Source: Sedimenticola sp.
GTDB taxonomy: Bacteria > Pseudomonadota > Gammaproteobacteria > Chromatiales > Chromatiaceae
Direction: 5' to 3'
Assembly: GCA_026992075.1 (NCBI GenBank)
Contig: JALXAM010000070.1
Location: 36,001-100,000, forward strand
DNA length: 64,000 bases
The position numbers and the translations under genes are program-made. Positions 39,023-47,204 of the stretch are shown piece after piece. Position 1 is the first letter of the stretch. Every line of letters starts with the position of its first letter. The notes under the pieces are model-generated. The model did no database searches, was not told the DNA's origin, and saw nothing but the letters and a program-made list of their open reading frames with translations.

Positions 39023-39392
39023 GGGAACCTCCTCGGGCGCCCGATCTCTTCCTGCCGGGAACCACCACCCGCACGGCGGGAACCTCTTCGCCGAAGGCGC
39101 GCACCATCTCCCGCCGCAGCCGAATCTTGTGGCCCGCCCATTGCTCCACCACCGGCGTGCCAGTGATACGCGCGATGGCCCTGGCGTTGGTCTTGTTCAG
39201 CGCCAGCAACTTCTCGGTCTCTCGGAAATGCAGGCTGACCAGCTTCTTGCCCCTCGAGGCAGGATCCTCGACCTCCTCCAGCGTGGCGCCGGTGATGGTG
39301 AGGTCGAATTCCTGATCTGGCGGCAGATCATCGGCAGCCAGGAACCGGGAGGGGATGAAGCGGCGATAGGTGCCTTTGACGGGTTCGCCCAT
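39015..39392 (-). CDS. hypothetical protein next to RecE-like nuclease
   Basis: A 125-residue protein (MGEPVKGTYRRFIPSRFLAA) overlapping both neighbours. The first half looks like a beta-barrel with LTITGATLEEVED; the C-terminus is basic. Its place beside the nuclease suggests a single-strand DNA or annealing partner, but no family was recognised. Confidence 0.6.
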   Translation of the reverse strand: MGEPVKGTYRRFIPSRFLAADDLPPDQEFDLTITGATLEEVEDPASRGKKLVSLHFRETEKLLALNKTNARAIARITGTPVVEQWAGHKIRLRREMVRAFGEEVPAVRVVVPGRKRSGARGGSHG

Positions 39393-40279
39393 CACGCCAC
39401 CTCCAGCCCGCCGAAGGTCACCGGGTCGGCCGCGAACCGGCCCCATGGCGGGGCCTCCAGAGTTTCGATGTCGGACTCGCAGTAGCCGCCCCAATCTCCG
39501 GTGTCACGGCAGTGGCGCAGCTTGGCGAGCAACCCGTGGAAGTCCCGCCGGCCAGTGGCCAGCAGGTCCACATCCAGCGCGTAGGCCTGGCTGACGTGCG
39601 GCGGATCCTTCTCCACCGAGACCAGGTAGAAATCATCCACTGCCGCCCCTGCACGCTTGAACACCTCGAGATAGAGCGCCGACTGGCGGTCGTAGCAGTG
39701 GCGATCCACCGCGCGCAGGAACCCCTCCGGGCTGCCATCGGTGCAGGTCTTGAGGTCGAGGATGGCGCCAGCGTAAGCGCCGCCCGTCACCAGCAGGTCG
39801 GCCCGGGCCTTCACCAGCTGCCCGTCGAAGTCGGCCACGGCGCTCACCTCGCACAGGCAATGCCCAGCCACTGCCCGCATCACCGGGTTGCCCTCCACCA
39901 GGGCCTCGGCCATCGCCATGGCTGCGTCAAATTCCGTCGCAGTCCAAATCTCCTTCCCCTCGGCGGCGGCCTCTTCCTGGAACGCGATCCAGGCCTTGCC
40001 CGCACGCCGCCCCTCGAACACGGCCACCTCCTCCCGGGGCTCGCGGCTGGTGAGCAGCCACTCGACGCAGGAATGGAGCCGGCGGCCTGCAGCCATAGCG
40101 GCGGTCTCAGTGCGCTCACCATGCAGCTCCCAGTGGCGGAAATGGGCCGGGGAGCGGCGCAGCAGGCCAAGGCCGGAATTGCTCACCGCCAGGCGGTCAT
40201 CGTGGTAGGTCTCGGCGGGCAGGTCCAGGTAGATGCCGGGTGCCGGGAAATCGGCCGCCGGCTTCGGTTCGATGTTCAT
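39392..40279 (-). CDS. RecE-like exonuclease (PD-(D/E)XK)
   Basis: A 295-residue protein of the putative exodeoxyribonuclease VIII type. It has PGIYLDLPAETYHDD and AVSNSGLGLLRRSPAHF at the N-terminus, then the nuclease core ARADLL...AILDLKTCTDGSPEGF with catalytic Asp and DxK. It would resect double-strand ends for recombination. The start at MNIEPKP follows GAGGAGAC; a GTG at 40,387 overlapping the upstream stop would add 36 residues. Confidence 0.78.
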   Translation of the reverse strand: MNIEPKPAADFPAPGIYLDLPAETYHDDRLAVSNSGLGLLRRSPAHFRHWELHGERTETAAMAAGRRLHSCVEWLLTSREPREEVAVFEGRRAGKAWIAFQEEAAAEGKEIWTATEFDAAMAMAEALVEGNPVMRAVAGHCLCEVSAVADFDGQLVKARADLLVTGGAYAGAILDLKTCTDGSPEGFLRAVDRHCYDRQSALYLEVFKRAGAAVDDFYLVSVEKDPPHVSQAYALDVDLLATGRRDFHGLLAKLRHCRDTGDWGGYCESDIETLEAPPWGRFAADPVTFGGLEVA

Positions 40280-40383
40280 GGAGTCGTCTCCTCGAGTCTG
40301 GGTGAATGGGGGAAACAGCACCGCCATCGCGGTGGAGATCCGCGCCAGGTGCAGGTGCTGCTCAGGGGTGAGGTTGCCGGGTT

Positions 40384-40632
40384 TCACAGTTCGATTTCCT
40401 CCAGCAGGAATTCATGGGGCCGGAGCGCGTTGTGCTCCCGGGCCATGTGCTCGATATCCACGTGATCGGCCAGCACCCGGCCGGTGCCGCGGTCCACCAC
40501 GTGATACCTGCCGAGTTGCCAGCGTTGGTACTGGCCGCGAGTCTTGCGCAGCAGCCAGCCTTTGCGTGCCAGGCGGTAGTTGATTCGGCGCGCGACGTTG
40601 GCTTCCAGGACGTAACGGGGTTCTCGTTTCAT
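40384..40632 (-). CDS. hypothetical basic protein
   Basis: An 82-residue basic protein (MKREPRYVLEANVARRINYR) at the head of the nuclease operon, 38 bp after the conserved intergenic element at 40,670-40,723. It may bind nucleic acid; no family recognised. Confidence 0.6.
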   Translation of the reverse strand: MKREPRYVLEANVARRINYRLARKGWLLRKTRGQYQRWQLGRYHVVDRGTGRVLADHVDIEHMAREHNALRPHEFLLEEIEL

Positions 40633-40669
40633 CGGTCTGTTGCGGTTGCCATTGCACGGGGTGCTGGCC

Positions 40670-40723
40670 CTAGCGGAATGCCGCGGCCCGAATCACCCGC
40701 AAGGAATGCTCCCAGGGAGGACC
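40670..40723 (-). repeat. 54-bp conserved intergenic element, copy 1
   Basis: Aligns without gaps to 49,291-49,344 and 55,044-55,097. The invariant core is GCGGCCCGAATCACCCG, flanked by CTAG on one side and CCAGGGAG-N-ACC on the other. In each copy it stands in an intergenic gap ahead of minus-strand genes, so it may be a shared promoter or RNA leader. Confidence 0.75.
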
Positions 40724-40837
40724 CGCTCCTAGTCTGGAATGGGCTTCCAGAGGTGCGGCAAAGTGGGTGATGGCTGCTCCTACCCCGCCACCCCGCCACT
40801 ACTCCGCCACTACCTCGCCGATAGGCAAAAACAGGGA

Positions 40838-41000
40838 GGGTGACACCGGTGACGCCCCTTCCCATTTGAGGGGTAACGCGTACGCGCATGTGCGCGCGCG
40901 CGGGCGCGCGCGCGTGAACCCCCGAAATGTAAGGTGGTGTCACCGGTGTCACCCCTGCCTGTACCCCCCAAATGGAACACGGCGTCACCGGTGTCACCCC
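40838..41000. repeat. putative iteron-type replication origin of element A
   Basis: Two direct copies of GTCACCGGTGTCACCCC (40,939-40,955 and 40,984-41,000) lie 45 bp apart, with an inverted relative at 40,838-40,853. Between them is an alternating purine-pyrimidine run, nearly all CG (40,880-40,916), that could adopt Z-DNA. The cluster abuts the P4-type primase/helicase gene, the usual arrangement for satellite origins. Confidence 0.6.
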
Positions 41001-42373
41001 CACCTTTTCCAGTGCTCGTCGGGGTCGGTTTCGGGCGCGCTGAGCCTGATTCCGACGTAATGGCGGCCACGCAGCTTTGTTCGCGCCCAACGGAACCCGG
41101 CGCCTTCCATCTTCCCCTTGAAAGCCGATGACGTGCCCGGGTGGATGCCGGACGCCTCGGCGTACCGTTTCCAGGAATTGAACAGCGGCGTGGGCGTCTC
41201 CCAGTAGTCCGCGCCCACCTCGCAGCATTCTTCGATCCATTGCTGGAAGATGTCCTGCTCCTCGAAATACTCATCCGTAGCTGTCTTCACCGCTTCGGGT
41301 GGACACAGCCCTTCTTCATGCCAGGCCACGGCACCTTCGATTGCCCACTGCAGGATCCCGCCCGCTTCTTCCCGCAGCTTCTCCGGCAGGTCAGGATCGC
41401 GCCGGTCCGGGGGAATGGTGACGGTGAAGGGAACAAGATGGAGACGTGCTCGCAAGGCAACGTCCAGTGAGCGGAAGGAAGGTTTATGATTACCGGCGAC
41501 GATGAGCTTAAATTGAGGGTCGAAGGTGAAGAAGTCGCCTCGCATGAAACGCGCCGTAATCGGGTCTCCGCCCGTCAGCGTCTTGATGCGCGATTCCGCC
41601 CACTGGCCGCCTTCCTCCACCTCCTGCGCCACCACCAGGCGCTTGCCCATGAGGGATGCCAACTCGGTGGGGTGGCGGTCGTTCCTGGATTGCATCAGCG
41701 CCTCAATGGGAGCGATTCCGGCATAGTCGGACATGATGGCGGTGAGGGTATTGAGGAACACCCCTTTGCCGTTGCGCCCGGTACCGTAGAAGAAGAACAA
41801 GGCGTGCTCCTTCACGCTCCCGGTGAGCGCATAGCCGGCAACTCGTTGCAGGAAGGCTTGCAGCTCACGGTTTCCGTCCGTCACGTCGTCCAGGAACCGA
41901 TGCCAGCGCGGACACTGCCCACCAGGTGCGGCGGCGGTGATTCTTGTCATGAAGCGCTCCGACGCGTGTGGATGCACCTCACCGGTGCGCAGATCGACAA
42001 TGCCGCCCTGGGTATTGAGCAGCATCCCATCGCGATCCCAGATGTCACCACCAGCCACCAGATCGCCGCGTGCCAGGCGTTCGATTGCCGCGACCGTAGC
42101 GGACTTCTTCAGGTCCTTGGCTCGCCCACTATCGCCAGCGATTTCGCGTAGGAGGGCGCGGACGGCATTGAATACCGCCAGCTTTTCATCGGTCCGCCAA
42201 ACCATGCCGTCCCACTCATACCAGCGGCCCCACCGCTGCACCCAGCGGAATTCCGGATGGCGTTCCGCGAACAGCTGCGCGAGGGCGTCTTCGCTGGTGT
42301 CGATCCGATCCCGCAGAGCCTCGGCATCGATAACCTCCAACGTGCGGCGCAGATCTTCGGGCAGCGCCGTCAT
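40994..42373 (-). CDS. P4-family primase/helicase (D5-like, SF3)
   Basis: A 459-residue protein. After a D5-N-like domain (LNTQGGIVDLRTGEVHPH) comes an SF3 helicase: Walker A GTGRNGKGVF, KRLVVAQEVEEGG (B), and VAGNHKPSF (motif C). Such proteins initiate and drive replication of P4-like satellites and plasmids. The zinc-ribbon primase part is encoded by the upstream gene, overlapping by 4 bp, so the primase-helicase is split. Confidence 0.9.
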   Translation of the reverse strand: MTALPEDLRRTLEVIDAEALRDRIDTSEDALAQLFAERHPEFRWVQRWGRWYEWDGMVWRTDEKLAVFNAVRALLREIAGDSGRAKDLKKSATVAAIERLARGDLVAGGDIWDRDGMLLNTQGGIVDLRTGEVHPHASERFMTRITAAAPGGQCPRWHRFLDDVTDGNRELQAFLQRVAGYALTGSVKEHALFFFYGTGRNGKGVFLNTLTAIMSDYAGIAPIEALMQSRNDRHPTELASLMGKRLVVAQEVEEGGQWAESRIKTLTGGDPITARFMRGDFFTFDPQFKLIVAGNHKPSFRSLDVALRARLHLVPFTVTIPPDRRDPDLPEKLREEAGGILQWAIEGAVAWHEEGLCPPEAVKTATDEYFEEQDIFQQWIEECCEVGADYWETPTPLFNSWKRYAEASGIHPGTSSAFKGKMEGAGFRWARTKLRGRHYVGIRLSAPETDPDEHWKRWG

Positions 42374-42933
42374 CTCGACACCTCGCGCTCATAGAGTTTG
42401 CCCAGGAGAGTATGAATGCGACGGGCGGCCAGTTCTTCGCGTTGCCAGTGGCCATCCGGCATCGGTCGCCACTCCGGCGGCAGGGCGCGGTGACGGCGGG
42501 CCAGTTCGCGGCCAGCCACACGGCCACCAACCACCTGCTGGAGGACAGCCAGCTCGTGCACCAGCGCCTCCTCAAGCCGGGCCACCTCCTGCCGCCTGGC
42601 GGCCTGGCGCGCTCGCTGGTGGGCTTTCGGATCAGCTTGGGTATCCAGCCCCAGGTGGGCGGCGACCAGGTGAAGAGCCTCGCCCTTGGATCGGGCGATG
42701 CCGGCGTGGATGAGAAGATCGAAGCCGTCGCCTCCGGTTGGATTGCCTCCTCCACCGCAGATCCACCCGCCATCAGCAGCTTCTTCGGGCAGGCGTCGGA
42801 AACGATCTTGACCGCCGCAGCCGAGGCATGGGCCATGCCGTCCCAGCGGCGGGAGATCACCGACACCCAGGGCAGCCCAAATGTCGGGCCAGAGGCCACG
42901 GGCCGCGGCTTTCACAGCGGCGAAGTCAATCAT
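42370..42933 (-). CDS. zinc-ribbon primase fragment protein
   Basis: A 187-residue protein with a P4-type primase zinc ribbon, GPCLGCGGQDRFR...GGWICGGGG followed by GGDGFDLL. The C-terminal half (ARRQEVARLEEALVHELAVL, RELARRHRALPPEWRP) is shared with the CHC2 primase of element B, a mosaic junction. The start overlaps the HTH gene stop (ATGA). Confidence 0.8.
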   Translation of the reverse strand: MIDFAAVKAAARGLWPDIWAALGVGDLPPLGRHGPCLGCGGQDRFRRLPEEAADGGWICGGGGNPTGGDGFDLLIHAGIARSKGEALHLVAAHLGLDTQADPKAHQRARQAARRQEVARLEEALVHELAVLQQVVGGRVAGRELARRHRALPPEWRPMPDGHWQREELAARRIHTLLGKLYEREVSR

Positions 42934-43205
42934 GCCGCGCGCTCTCCACCGGGGCTTCGTTTGCCGTACACCAGGCGCATCGCCGGCTCGCGCGGCCATC
43001 CAAGCCTATTATTGTGACGCCGCTCCGGCTTTATGCCGAAGTAGTGGCCATAACGATAAACGGACTTTCGTAGGCTTTCGGGCTGAATCCCCAATAGTCG
43101 TGCGAATTCTCCTGTCGACAAAAACGGCGGCTCGAGCGCTGCTCTGTCCTCGGGCTCTACGCAGTCCTCGGGCTCTACGTGGTCCTCGGGCGCTGTGTCG
43201 TACAT
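42930..43205 (-). CDS. AlpA-like helix-turn-helix protein
   Basis: A 91-residue protein with an acidic N-terminus and an HTH of the AlpA/excisionase kind (FLSTGEFARLLGIQPESLRK). It is homologous to 59,263-59,499 of element B. AlpA-type proteins act as excisionases or activators in P4-like and PICI elements. Confidence 0.65.
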   Translation of the reverse strand: MYDTAPEDHVEPEDCVEPEDRAALEPPFLSTGEFARLLGIQPESLRKSVYRYGHYFGIKPERRHNNRLGWPREPAMRLVYGKRSPGGERAA

Positions 43206-43279
43206 GGATATCCCCGTGATGTCTGTGATCTTCGGGGCAAGAGTAGGCGCAGGGACGCGCCTTGGTCAGGGGGGAGAAA

Positions 43280-43957
43280 TTAGGAAATTCCTACGCCGGG
43301 AGTGCCAACCAGCACGCATGGGTCAACCCGCCGATCTCCCTCTTGGTAGCGCTGGAGTGCATCCCTCACCACTTTGGAGGTGGCGTGGTCGTCAGCGTCG
43401 TACTGGATGATCTCTTCAAGATAAAGAAGGTTCGTGTACTGGGCCAGCACCGCCAGCAGGCGACGGAATCGGCCTTTGCGGGGGGTCGGGCGGATCTCAA
43501 GCTCCCGTTCCGCCAGGTGGGCGATGCTGACGATAAGTTTCGCGCGTGGGATCCTGCTTCGCCTGCCGGGTGCTCCCTTTGGGAACGTTTCCAATGCCAA
43601 CCTGGCAGCCTCCGCCAATTCCTTTGGCGGCCGCTCCTTCCAGTCTGGCGTCCATTGCCCCAGCTTGATGAGGGCGCGCTGCAGGTAGAACTCAGCCTGC
43701 CCTGATAACGCGCGCACTGCGTCTTTTCTTGGGTTCTGCCTTGTAAGGCGCTTCAGTTGGTTGAGCTGCTCCTTCAGGGTAGGTTGATCGTCGAGCCAAG
43801 CGAGGCCAGGCACCAGCGCCTCACAACTCCTGATGGCATACAGCATCCAATAGGCCGCCTGTTCGGCCTTGGCGGAATCGGTGTCGAACTCCTTGCAAAG
43901 GGTGGCTGCCAGCCGTTCGACTTCCGCCTTTGACGGTAGCTCGAAATGGGCGCTCAC
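43280..43957 (-). CDS. conserved integrase-coupled protein
   Basis: A 225-residue protein of unknown function whose GTG start overlaps the integrase stop (GTGA). Element B has an almost identical gene (59,572-60,249), and the overlap is preserved. The core GQAEFYLQRALIKLGQWTPD and AKLIVSIAHLAERELEIRPT is the best-conserved protein shared by the two elements. Translational coupling suggests a recombination-directionality or regulatory role (inference). Confidence 0.75.
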   Translation of the reverse strand: MSAHFELPSKAEVERLAATLCKEFDTDSAKAEQAAYWMLYAIRSCEALVPGLAWLDDQPTLKEQLNQLKRLTRQNPRKDAVRALSGQAEFYLQRALIKLGQWTPDWKERPPKELAEAARLALETFPKGAPGRRSRIPRAKLIVSIAHLAERELEIRPTPRKGRFRRLLAVLAQYTNLLYLEEIIQYDADDHATSKVVRDALQRYQEGDRRVDPCVLVGTPGVGIS

Positions 43958-45210
43958 TGCACCACTTCCAGGTGGCGCCCATCCTCCTCTGGCTGCACCA
44001 GCCCGGCCTGGTTCAAGATCCAGCGCTCATATTTGCTGGCCCATTCGCGCAGGGAATCCAAGCTTCGCCGGCGGTAATGTCGTTCCACGAGGGCTGAGGG
44101 CGCATGGCCCTGGAGCTGTGCTACCGCTCCTGCAGGAATCGGCACGAGCTCTGCCAGCGTGCCGTAGGTGCGTCGCAAGCCATGCAGTGTGAGATGCGGC
44201 AATCCCACCGCATCAAGCGCCCGCTGGTGCGCTCTAGCTGGCGATGCAATGGGGGACTTCCCGGTGGTGGTGAAAATGAATCGGCCATTCCGTGGCATGG
44301 TTTCCAGCCGCCGCAGCACCCACGGCGGTAGGGGAAGAATCTCGTTGCCCCGCTTGCCCTCGATCTTCATGGTTCGCCAGCGAAGATCCACCGCTGACCA
44401 GGTGAGGGTTCTGATCTCCGATGGACGGCGGCCAGTGAGCAACAGGATGGCCAGGTAAGCCTCTATGACGGGATGACCGATAGCTGCCAATCCACGAAAC
44501 CATGGTTCGAGCTGATCCGTCTGGAGGACATCACCAACGCGCGCTGGCGGTGATAGATCGATGTGAGCGGAGGCAGCCTTGAGCACGCGGCGAACGTCCA
44601 CCAAGCCGGCCCAGTGTTCGCTGTCGTCTGCCCAATTCAGGCAGGCACGCAGCAACCTGAAGGCGCGGCCTGCGGTTGTCTTCCTCCTGGCCGCCTCCTT
44701 GCGGAAGAGGTCGCCCACCCGTTGCGGCGTGAGGTCGGAAATGGGCGTCCGCATGAGGGGATGGAGCACACCACCAGTTTTCGCGGCAGCCAGGTGGTCA
44801 CGGATAGTCCATTTCGACCATTTTGGCTTTCGCTCATTGAGGTACTCTTCCCATAGAACCTCGAGGCGTGCTTCCCTGCGCAGCCGTTCCTCGCGTCTAG
44901 CCTCCTCATCTTCTTTCTGGCGATGTCGCTGCTCTCGCGGATCGATACCCTGGGCCAGCAGCGCATTCAGACGAGCGGTTTCCTTTCGGGCCTGCTCCAG
45001 GGTGATGGCTGAAACGCTGCCCAGGGAAAGACGCACCGTCCTGCCGGCAAATTTGGCGGTGAAGATGAATGCTGGGGTTCGGCCGCGGCGGTGACGGACC
45101 CCAAGGTGGTGGGCGACGGTATCCCACACCACCACCTCGTTTCTGTCATCCGGGAGGGTGAAGCGCTCAATCCCTGCCAGGGTGAGTCGCCGTTTGATAG
45201 ACTTGGCCAT
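43954..45210 (-). CDS. int: tyrosine recombinase (integrase) of element A
   Basis: A 418-residue P4-type integrase. It has an N-terminal DUF4102-like arm-binding domain (LTLAGIERFTLPDDRNEVVV), a core-binding domain, and a catalytic domain with TGRRPSEIRTL (Arg), HGLRRTYGTL (HxxR), GHAPSALVERHY (His, Tyr). I start it at MAKSIKRRLT with a GCGGAGGC site; an upstream in-frame ATG lies inside the arm repeats. It should integrate into tRNA-Phe. Confidence 0.93.
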   Translation of the reverse strand: MAKSIKRRLTLAGIERFTLPDDRNEVVVWDTVAHHLGVRHRRGRTPAFIFTAKFAGRTVRLSLGSVSAITLEQARKETARLNALLAQGIDPREQRHRQKEDEEARREERLRREARLEVLWEEYLNERKPKWSKWTIRDHLAAAKTGGVLHPLMRTPISDLTPQRVGDLFRKEAARRKTTAGRAFRLLRACLNWADDSEHWAGLVDVRRVLKAASAHIDLSPPARVGDVLQTDQLEPWFRGLAAIGHPVIEAYLAILLLTGRRPSEIRTLTWSAVDLRWRTMKIEGKRGNEILPLPPWVLRRLETMPRNGRFIFTTTGKSPIASPARAHQRALDAVGLPHLTLHGLRRTYGTLAELVPIPAGAVAQLQGHAPSALVERHYRRRSLDSLREWASKYERWILNQAGLVQPEEDGRHLEVVQ

Positions 45211-45290
45211 GGTTGTCGGCCTCCGCACAGGTTCGACAATCCGCCTCCGGCGGTGGCCTCCGTCGGGGGCTTTCTTTTGCGTGGCTTCCT

Positions 45291-45322
45291 TGGGGTAACC
45301 TTGGGGCAACCCTGGGGCAACC
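45291..45322. repeat. right integrase arm-type sites of element A
   Basis: Three copies of TGGGG(T/C)AACC at 45,291, 45,302 and 45,313, phased by 11 bp, just upstream of the integrase gene. The rest of the stretch to 45,488 is AT-rich, as expected for an attachment region, and holds no gene. Confidence 0.65.
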
Positions 45323-45488
45323 TCTGGAGTCCATTATAGTCCCTTTTAATCACCGTTCCACAGAACAGAATTAGCGCCTGCACCAGCATGAAGAAACGCC
45401 TTAACGTGCTGTTTTTATGGTGATTTTATGGGATTAGCATGGACAATCTTGGGGACTGCGGTGAACCTGGAAAAACCCTTCGGAAAGA

Positions 45489-45534
45489 ACTGAAAATCCT
45501 CGTGTCGGTGGTTCGATTCCGCCCCTGGGCACCA
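45489..45534 (+). repeat. internal attachment site (attR of A / attL of B)
   Basis: A 46-bp perfect copy of the tRNA-Phe 3' end (30,443-30,488), including CCA. It lacks the 5' part of the tRNA, so it is not a functional tRNA. Confidence 0.93.
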
Positions 45535-45561
45535 TTCAAAAACAAAGACTTACGAGATTTC

Positions 45562-45587
45562 ACGCCCCGTTCAGCTCGGGGCGTTTT
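45562..45587 (+). terminator. terminator following the internal att site
   Basis: Stem ACGCCCCG/CGGGGCGT (45,562-45,569 with 45,577-45,584) followed by TTTT. It is the counterpart of the hairpin after the intact tRNA. Confidence 0.75.
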
Positions 45588-45593
45588 CGTGTC

Positions 45594-45613
45594 TGGGCTA
45601 CCCATGGGCTACC
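45594..45613. repeat. left integrase arm-type sites of element B
   Basis: TGGGCTACC at 45,594 and 45,605, 11 bp apart. The same nonamer recurs at the right end (61,657; a variant at 61,668; 61,698). It differs from the element A arm sequence. Confidence 0.65.
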
Positions 45614-45750
45614 TCTTGGGTCCATTTGCGCCCCTCTCACGCACCCACCTCGGAACCGTAGGAAGCGGCCTACACGAGGCTCAGCGCGGTCCTACACAGC
45701 CATGCACTACCCTCCCACCGGGAAACCCCAGCTTGCCTGTTCCGCTTGTA

Positions 45751-45767
45751 GTGTGCATTATACACAC
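45751..45767. promoter_or_regulatory. hicAB promoter/operator palindrome
   Basis: GTGTGCATTATACACAC, an inverted repeat directly before the hicA ATG. Its centre can double as a -10 element. HicB-type antitoxins with a C-terminal RHH domain bind such palindromes to repress their own operon. Confidence 0.55.
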
Positions 45768-45768
45768 A

Positions 45769-45954
45769 ATGAACAGCAGAGAGATCATTCAGCGGCTGAA
45801 GCGGGAAGGATGGCAACTGGTGCGGGTGCGTGGCAGCCATCACCAGTTCCGGCACCCGGAAAAGCCTGGGCTGGTGACGGTGCCGCATCCAAGGCGGGAT
45901 TTCCCGCGAGGTACGCTGAACAGCATCTACAAGCAAGCGGGGTGGAAAGAATGA
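45769..45954 (+). CDS. hicA: HicA-type mRNA interferase toxin
   Basis: A 61-residue dsRBD-fold toxin: MNSREIIQRLKREGWQLVRV, then GSHHQFRHP with the catalytic His, and VTVPHPRRDFPRGTLNSI. It cleaves mRNA and tmRNA when free of HicB. It is one of the few plus-strand genes of element B. Confidence 0.94.
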   Translation: MNSREIIQRLKREGWQLVRVRGSHHQFRHPEKPGLVTVPHPRRDFPRGTLNSIYKQAGWKE

Positions 45955-46361
45955 AATATCCGGTGGTGATTCACAAAGACGACGATTCCGACTACGGGGT
46001 GACGGTGCCCGATCTGCCGGGCTGCTTCAGCGCCGGCGAAACCTTCGAGGAGGCGATGGAGATGGCCCGCGAGGCGATCGAGCTGCATCTGGAGGGATTG
46101 CTGGAGGAGGGCATGGCGGTGCCCGAGCCGTCGTCCATCGAGGCGCTGATGGGCAATCCGGACTATGCCGACGGGGTATGGGCGCTGGTGGAGGCGGACC
46201 TGTCGAAACTCTCGGGCAAAACCCGGCGGGTCAACATCACCCTGCCGGAGCGCGTGCTGACGATCATCGACGAGGCCGCGCGCCGTTCCGGCGAGAGCCG
46301 CAGCGGCTACCTGGCGCGGGTGGCGCTGGAGGCGGCCGGTCGGGAGAACCGGGCGGCGTGA
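45951..46361 (+). CDS. hicB: HicB-type antitoxin
   Basis: A 136-residue antitoxin overlapping hicA by 4 bp. The N-terminal HicB fold (MKYPVVIHKDDDSDYGVTVP, DLPGCFSAGET) neutralises HicA. The C-terminal ribbon-helix-helix segment (RRVNITLPERVLTIIDEAAR) binds DNA for autoregulation. The module probably stabilises the element. Confidence 0.94.
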   Translation: MKYPVVIHKDDDSDYGVTVPDLPGCFSAGETFEEAMEMAREAIELHLEGLLEEGMAVPEPSSIEALMGNPDYADGVWALVEADLSKLSGKTRRVNITLPERVLTIIDEAARRSGESRSGYLARVALEAAGRENRAA

Positions 46362-46382
46362 AAAACCCGGCCGGAGCCGGGT
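46361..46382 (-). terminator. terminator of the KilA-N gene
   Basis: Stem ACCCGGC/GCCGGGT (46,365-46,371 with 46,376-46,382), followed on the minus strand by TTTTT. Nearly the same hairpin ends the leftmost operon of element A. Confidence 0.75.
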
Positions 46383-46391
46383 GGTTCAACG

Positions 46392-47204
46392 TTACGATGC
46401 TTTTCGTTCGATGTAGAGCGCGCTTTCCAACACCCTCATGATCTTTTGCGCCTTTGGCTTGTCCAGATGATGCCGCCTGACCTTGCCGTCAAGGTACGTC
46501 TGCAGGTGTTTTGGGATGTAGTGCGCGGCAAGCCATTGGTGAAATTCCGCCCTGGCATCCACTGGATACACCCACGGCTCAATGTGACCGTTGGCCCGTG
46601 ACTGTGGGTAACTGCGAGGGAAAGCCAAAGGATAGCGGATTGGGCGGCCATATTTTTTGGTGAGCCCTTTTTCGTTCCAATACCGGCCCCACCGTTGTCC
46701 AACCGAGATGTCGAGCAGCGTATAACGATCCACGGCCAAACCGGCGTTGAGCAGGTGCACGGTCAGGTCGATCAATTCCCGGAAAACGGAAAAATAGGGG
46801 AATCCCATTGGAAGCGTGGCGAACATCAGGCGATCTTCCAGATTCCTGCGCCATCGCTCCTTGTAAATGGCGTCGCCCCGCAGGATGGCCTCGATCTGCT
46901 CCTCGCACCACCAGGCGAATTCGTCATCCAGCCAGGCCGCGAAGGGAACTGCCAGCTTGGGATGCAACCAAGTGCCGCCGCCGGTCTCTGGCGCGCCCAT
47001 TCTTGAGATAACCACCTGATTTTCTTCAAGTGTGAGTTTTTCGCACACTTGGCGAATTTTCCGTTTTGCGGGGTCTGTGCGAAGAAAATCGACCGGACGT
47101 TTCCCGAAACGCTTGGCCGCCTGGGTGGCGTTGATGTAACCGTCAGGTTGGAAAATGACCTGGAAACCGTCGTACTCGACAGGGATCAGCTCTTGCTGTT
47201 GCAT
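46392..47204 (-). CDS. KilA-N domain protein
   Basis: A 270-residue protein with an N-terminal KilA-N DNA-binding domain: DGYINATQAAKRFGKRPVDFL, then GGGTWLHPKLAVPFAAWLDD. The C-terminal part is of unknown type (PIRYPLAFPRSYPQS). KilA-N proteins are common phage regulators. Base composition is visibly poorer in GC than its neighbours, suggesting separate acquisition. It has a CGGAGGG ribosome site. Confidence 0.82.
   Translation of the reverse strand: MQQQELIPVEYDGFQVIFQPDGYINATQAAKRFGKRPVDFLRTDPAKRKIRQVCEKLTLEENQVVISRMGAPETGGGTWLHPKLAVPFAAWLDDEFAWWCEEQIEAILRGDAIYKERWRRNLEDRLMFATLPMGFPYFSVFRELIDLTVHLLNAGLAVDRYTLLDISVGQRWGRYWNEKGLTKKYGRPIRYPLAFPRSYPQSRANGHIEPWVYPVDARAEFHQWLAAHYIPKHLQTYLDGKVRRHHLDKPKAQKIMRVLESALYIERKAS

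Larger units (their letters stand above)
30489..45534. mobile_element. integrated element A, satellite-like, 15.0 kb
   Basis: Bounded by 46-bp direct repeats of the tRNA-Phe end, with a tyrosine recombinase at the right end. All identified genes lie on the minus strand and mostly overlap by 4 bp. Content from right to left: integrase, an integrase-coupled gene, HTH protein, split P4-type primase/helicase, iteron-like origin, RecE-like nuclease, resolvase-like nuclease, small genes, coiled-coil protein, major capsid protein, tail chaperone, tape measure, a C4-like RNA, small genes and small terminase. No large terminase, portal, protease, tail tube, baseplate or lysis genes were found. Confidence 0.88.

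Noticed and set aside
40629..41240. A 203-residue minus-strand frame containing VTPVTP repeats
   Set aside because: The periodic peptide is produced by the iteron and CG-tract DNA, and it overlaps the helicase C-terminus.
45489..45534. A second and third tRNA-Phe gene
   Set aside because: Only the 3' 46 bases are present; the 5' acceptor and D arm are missing, and the copy at 61,852 has stem mismatches.
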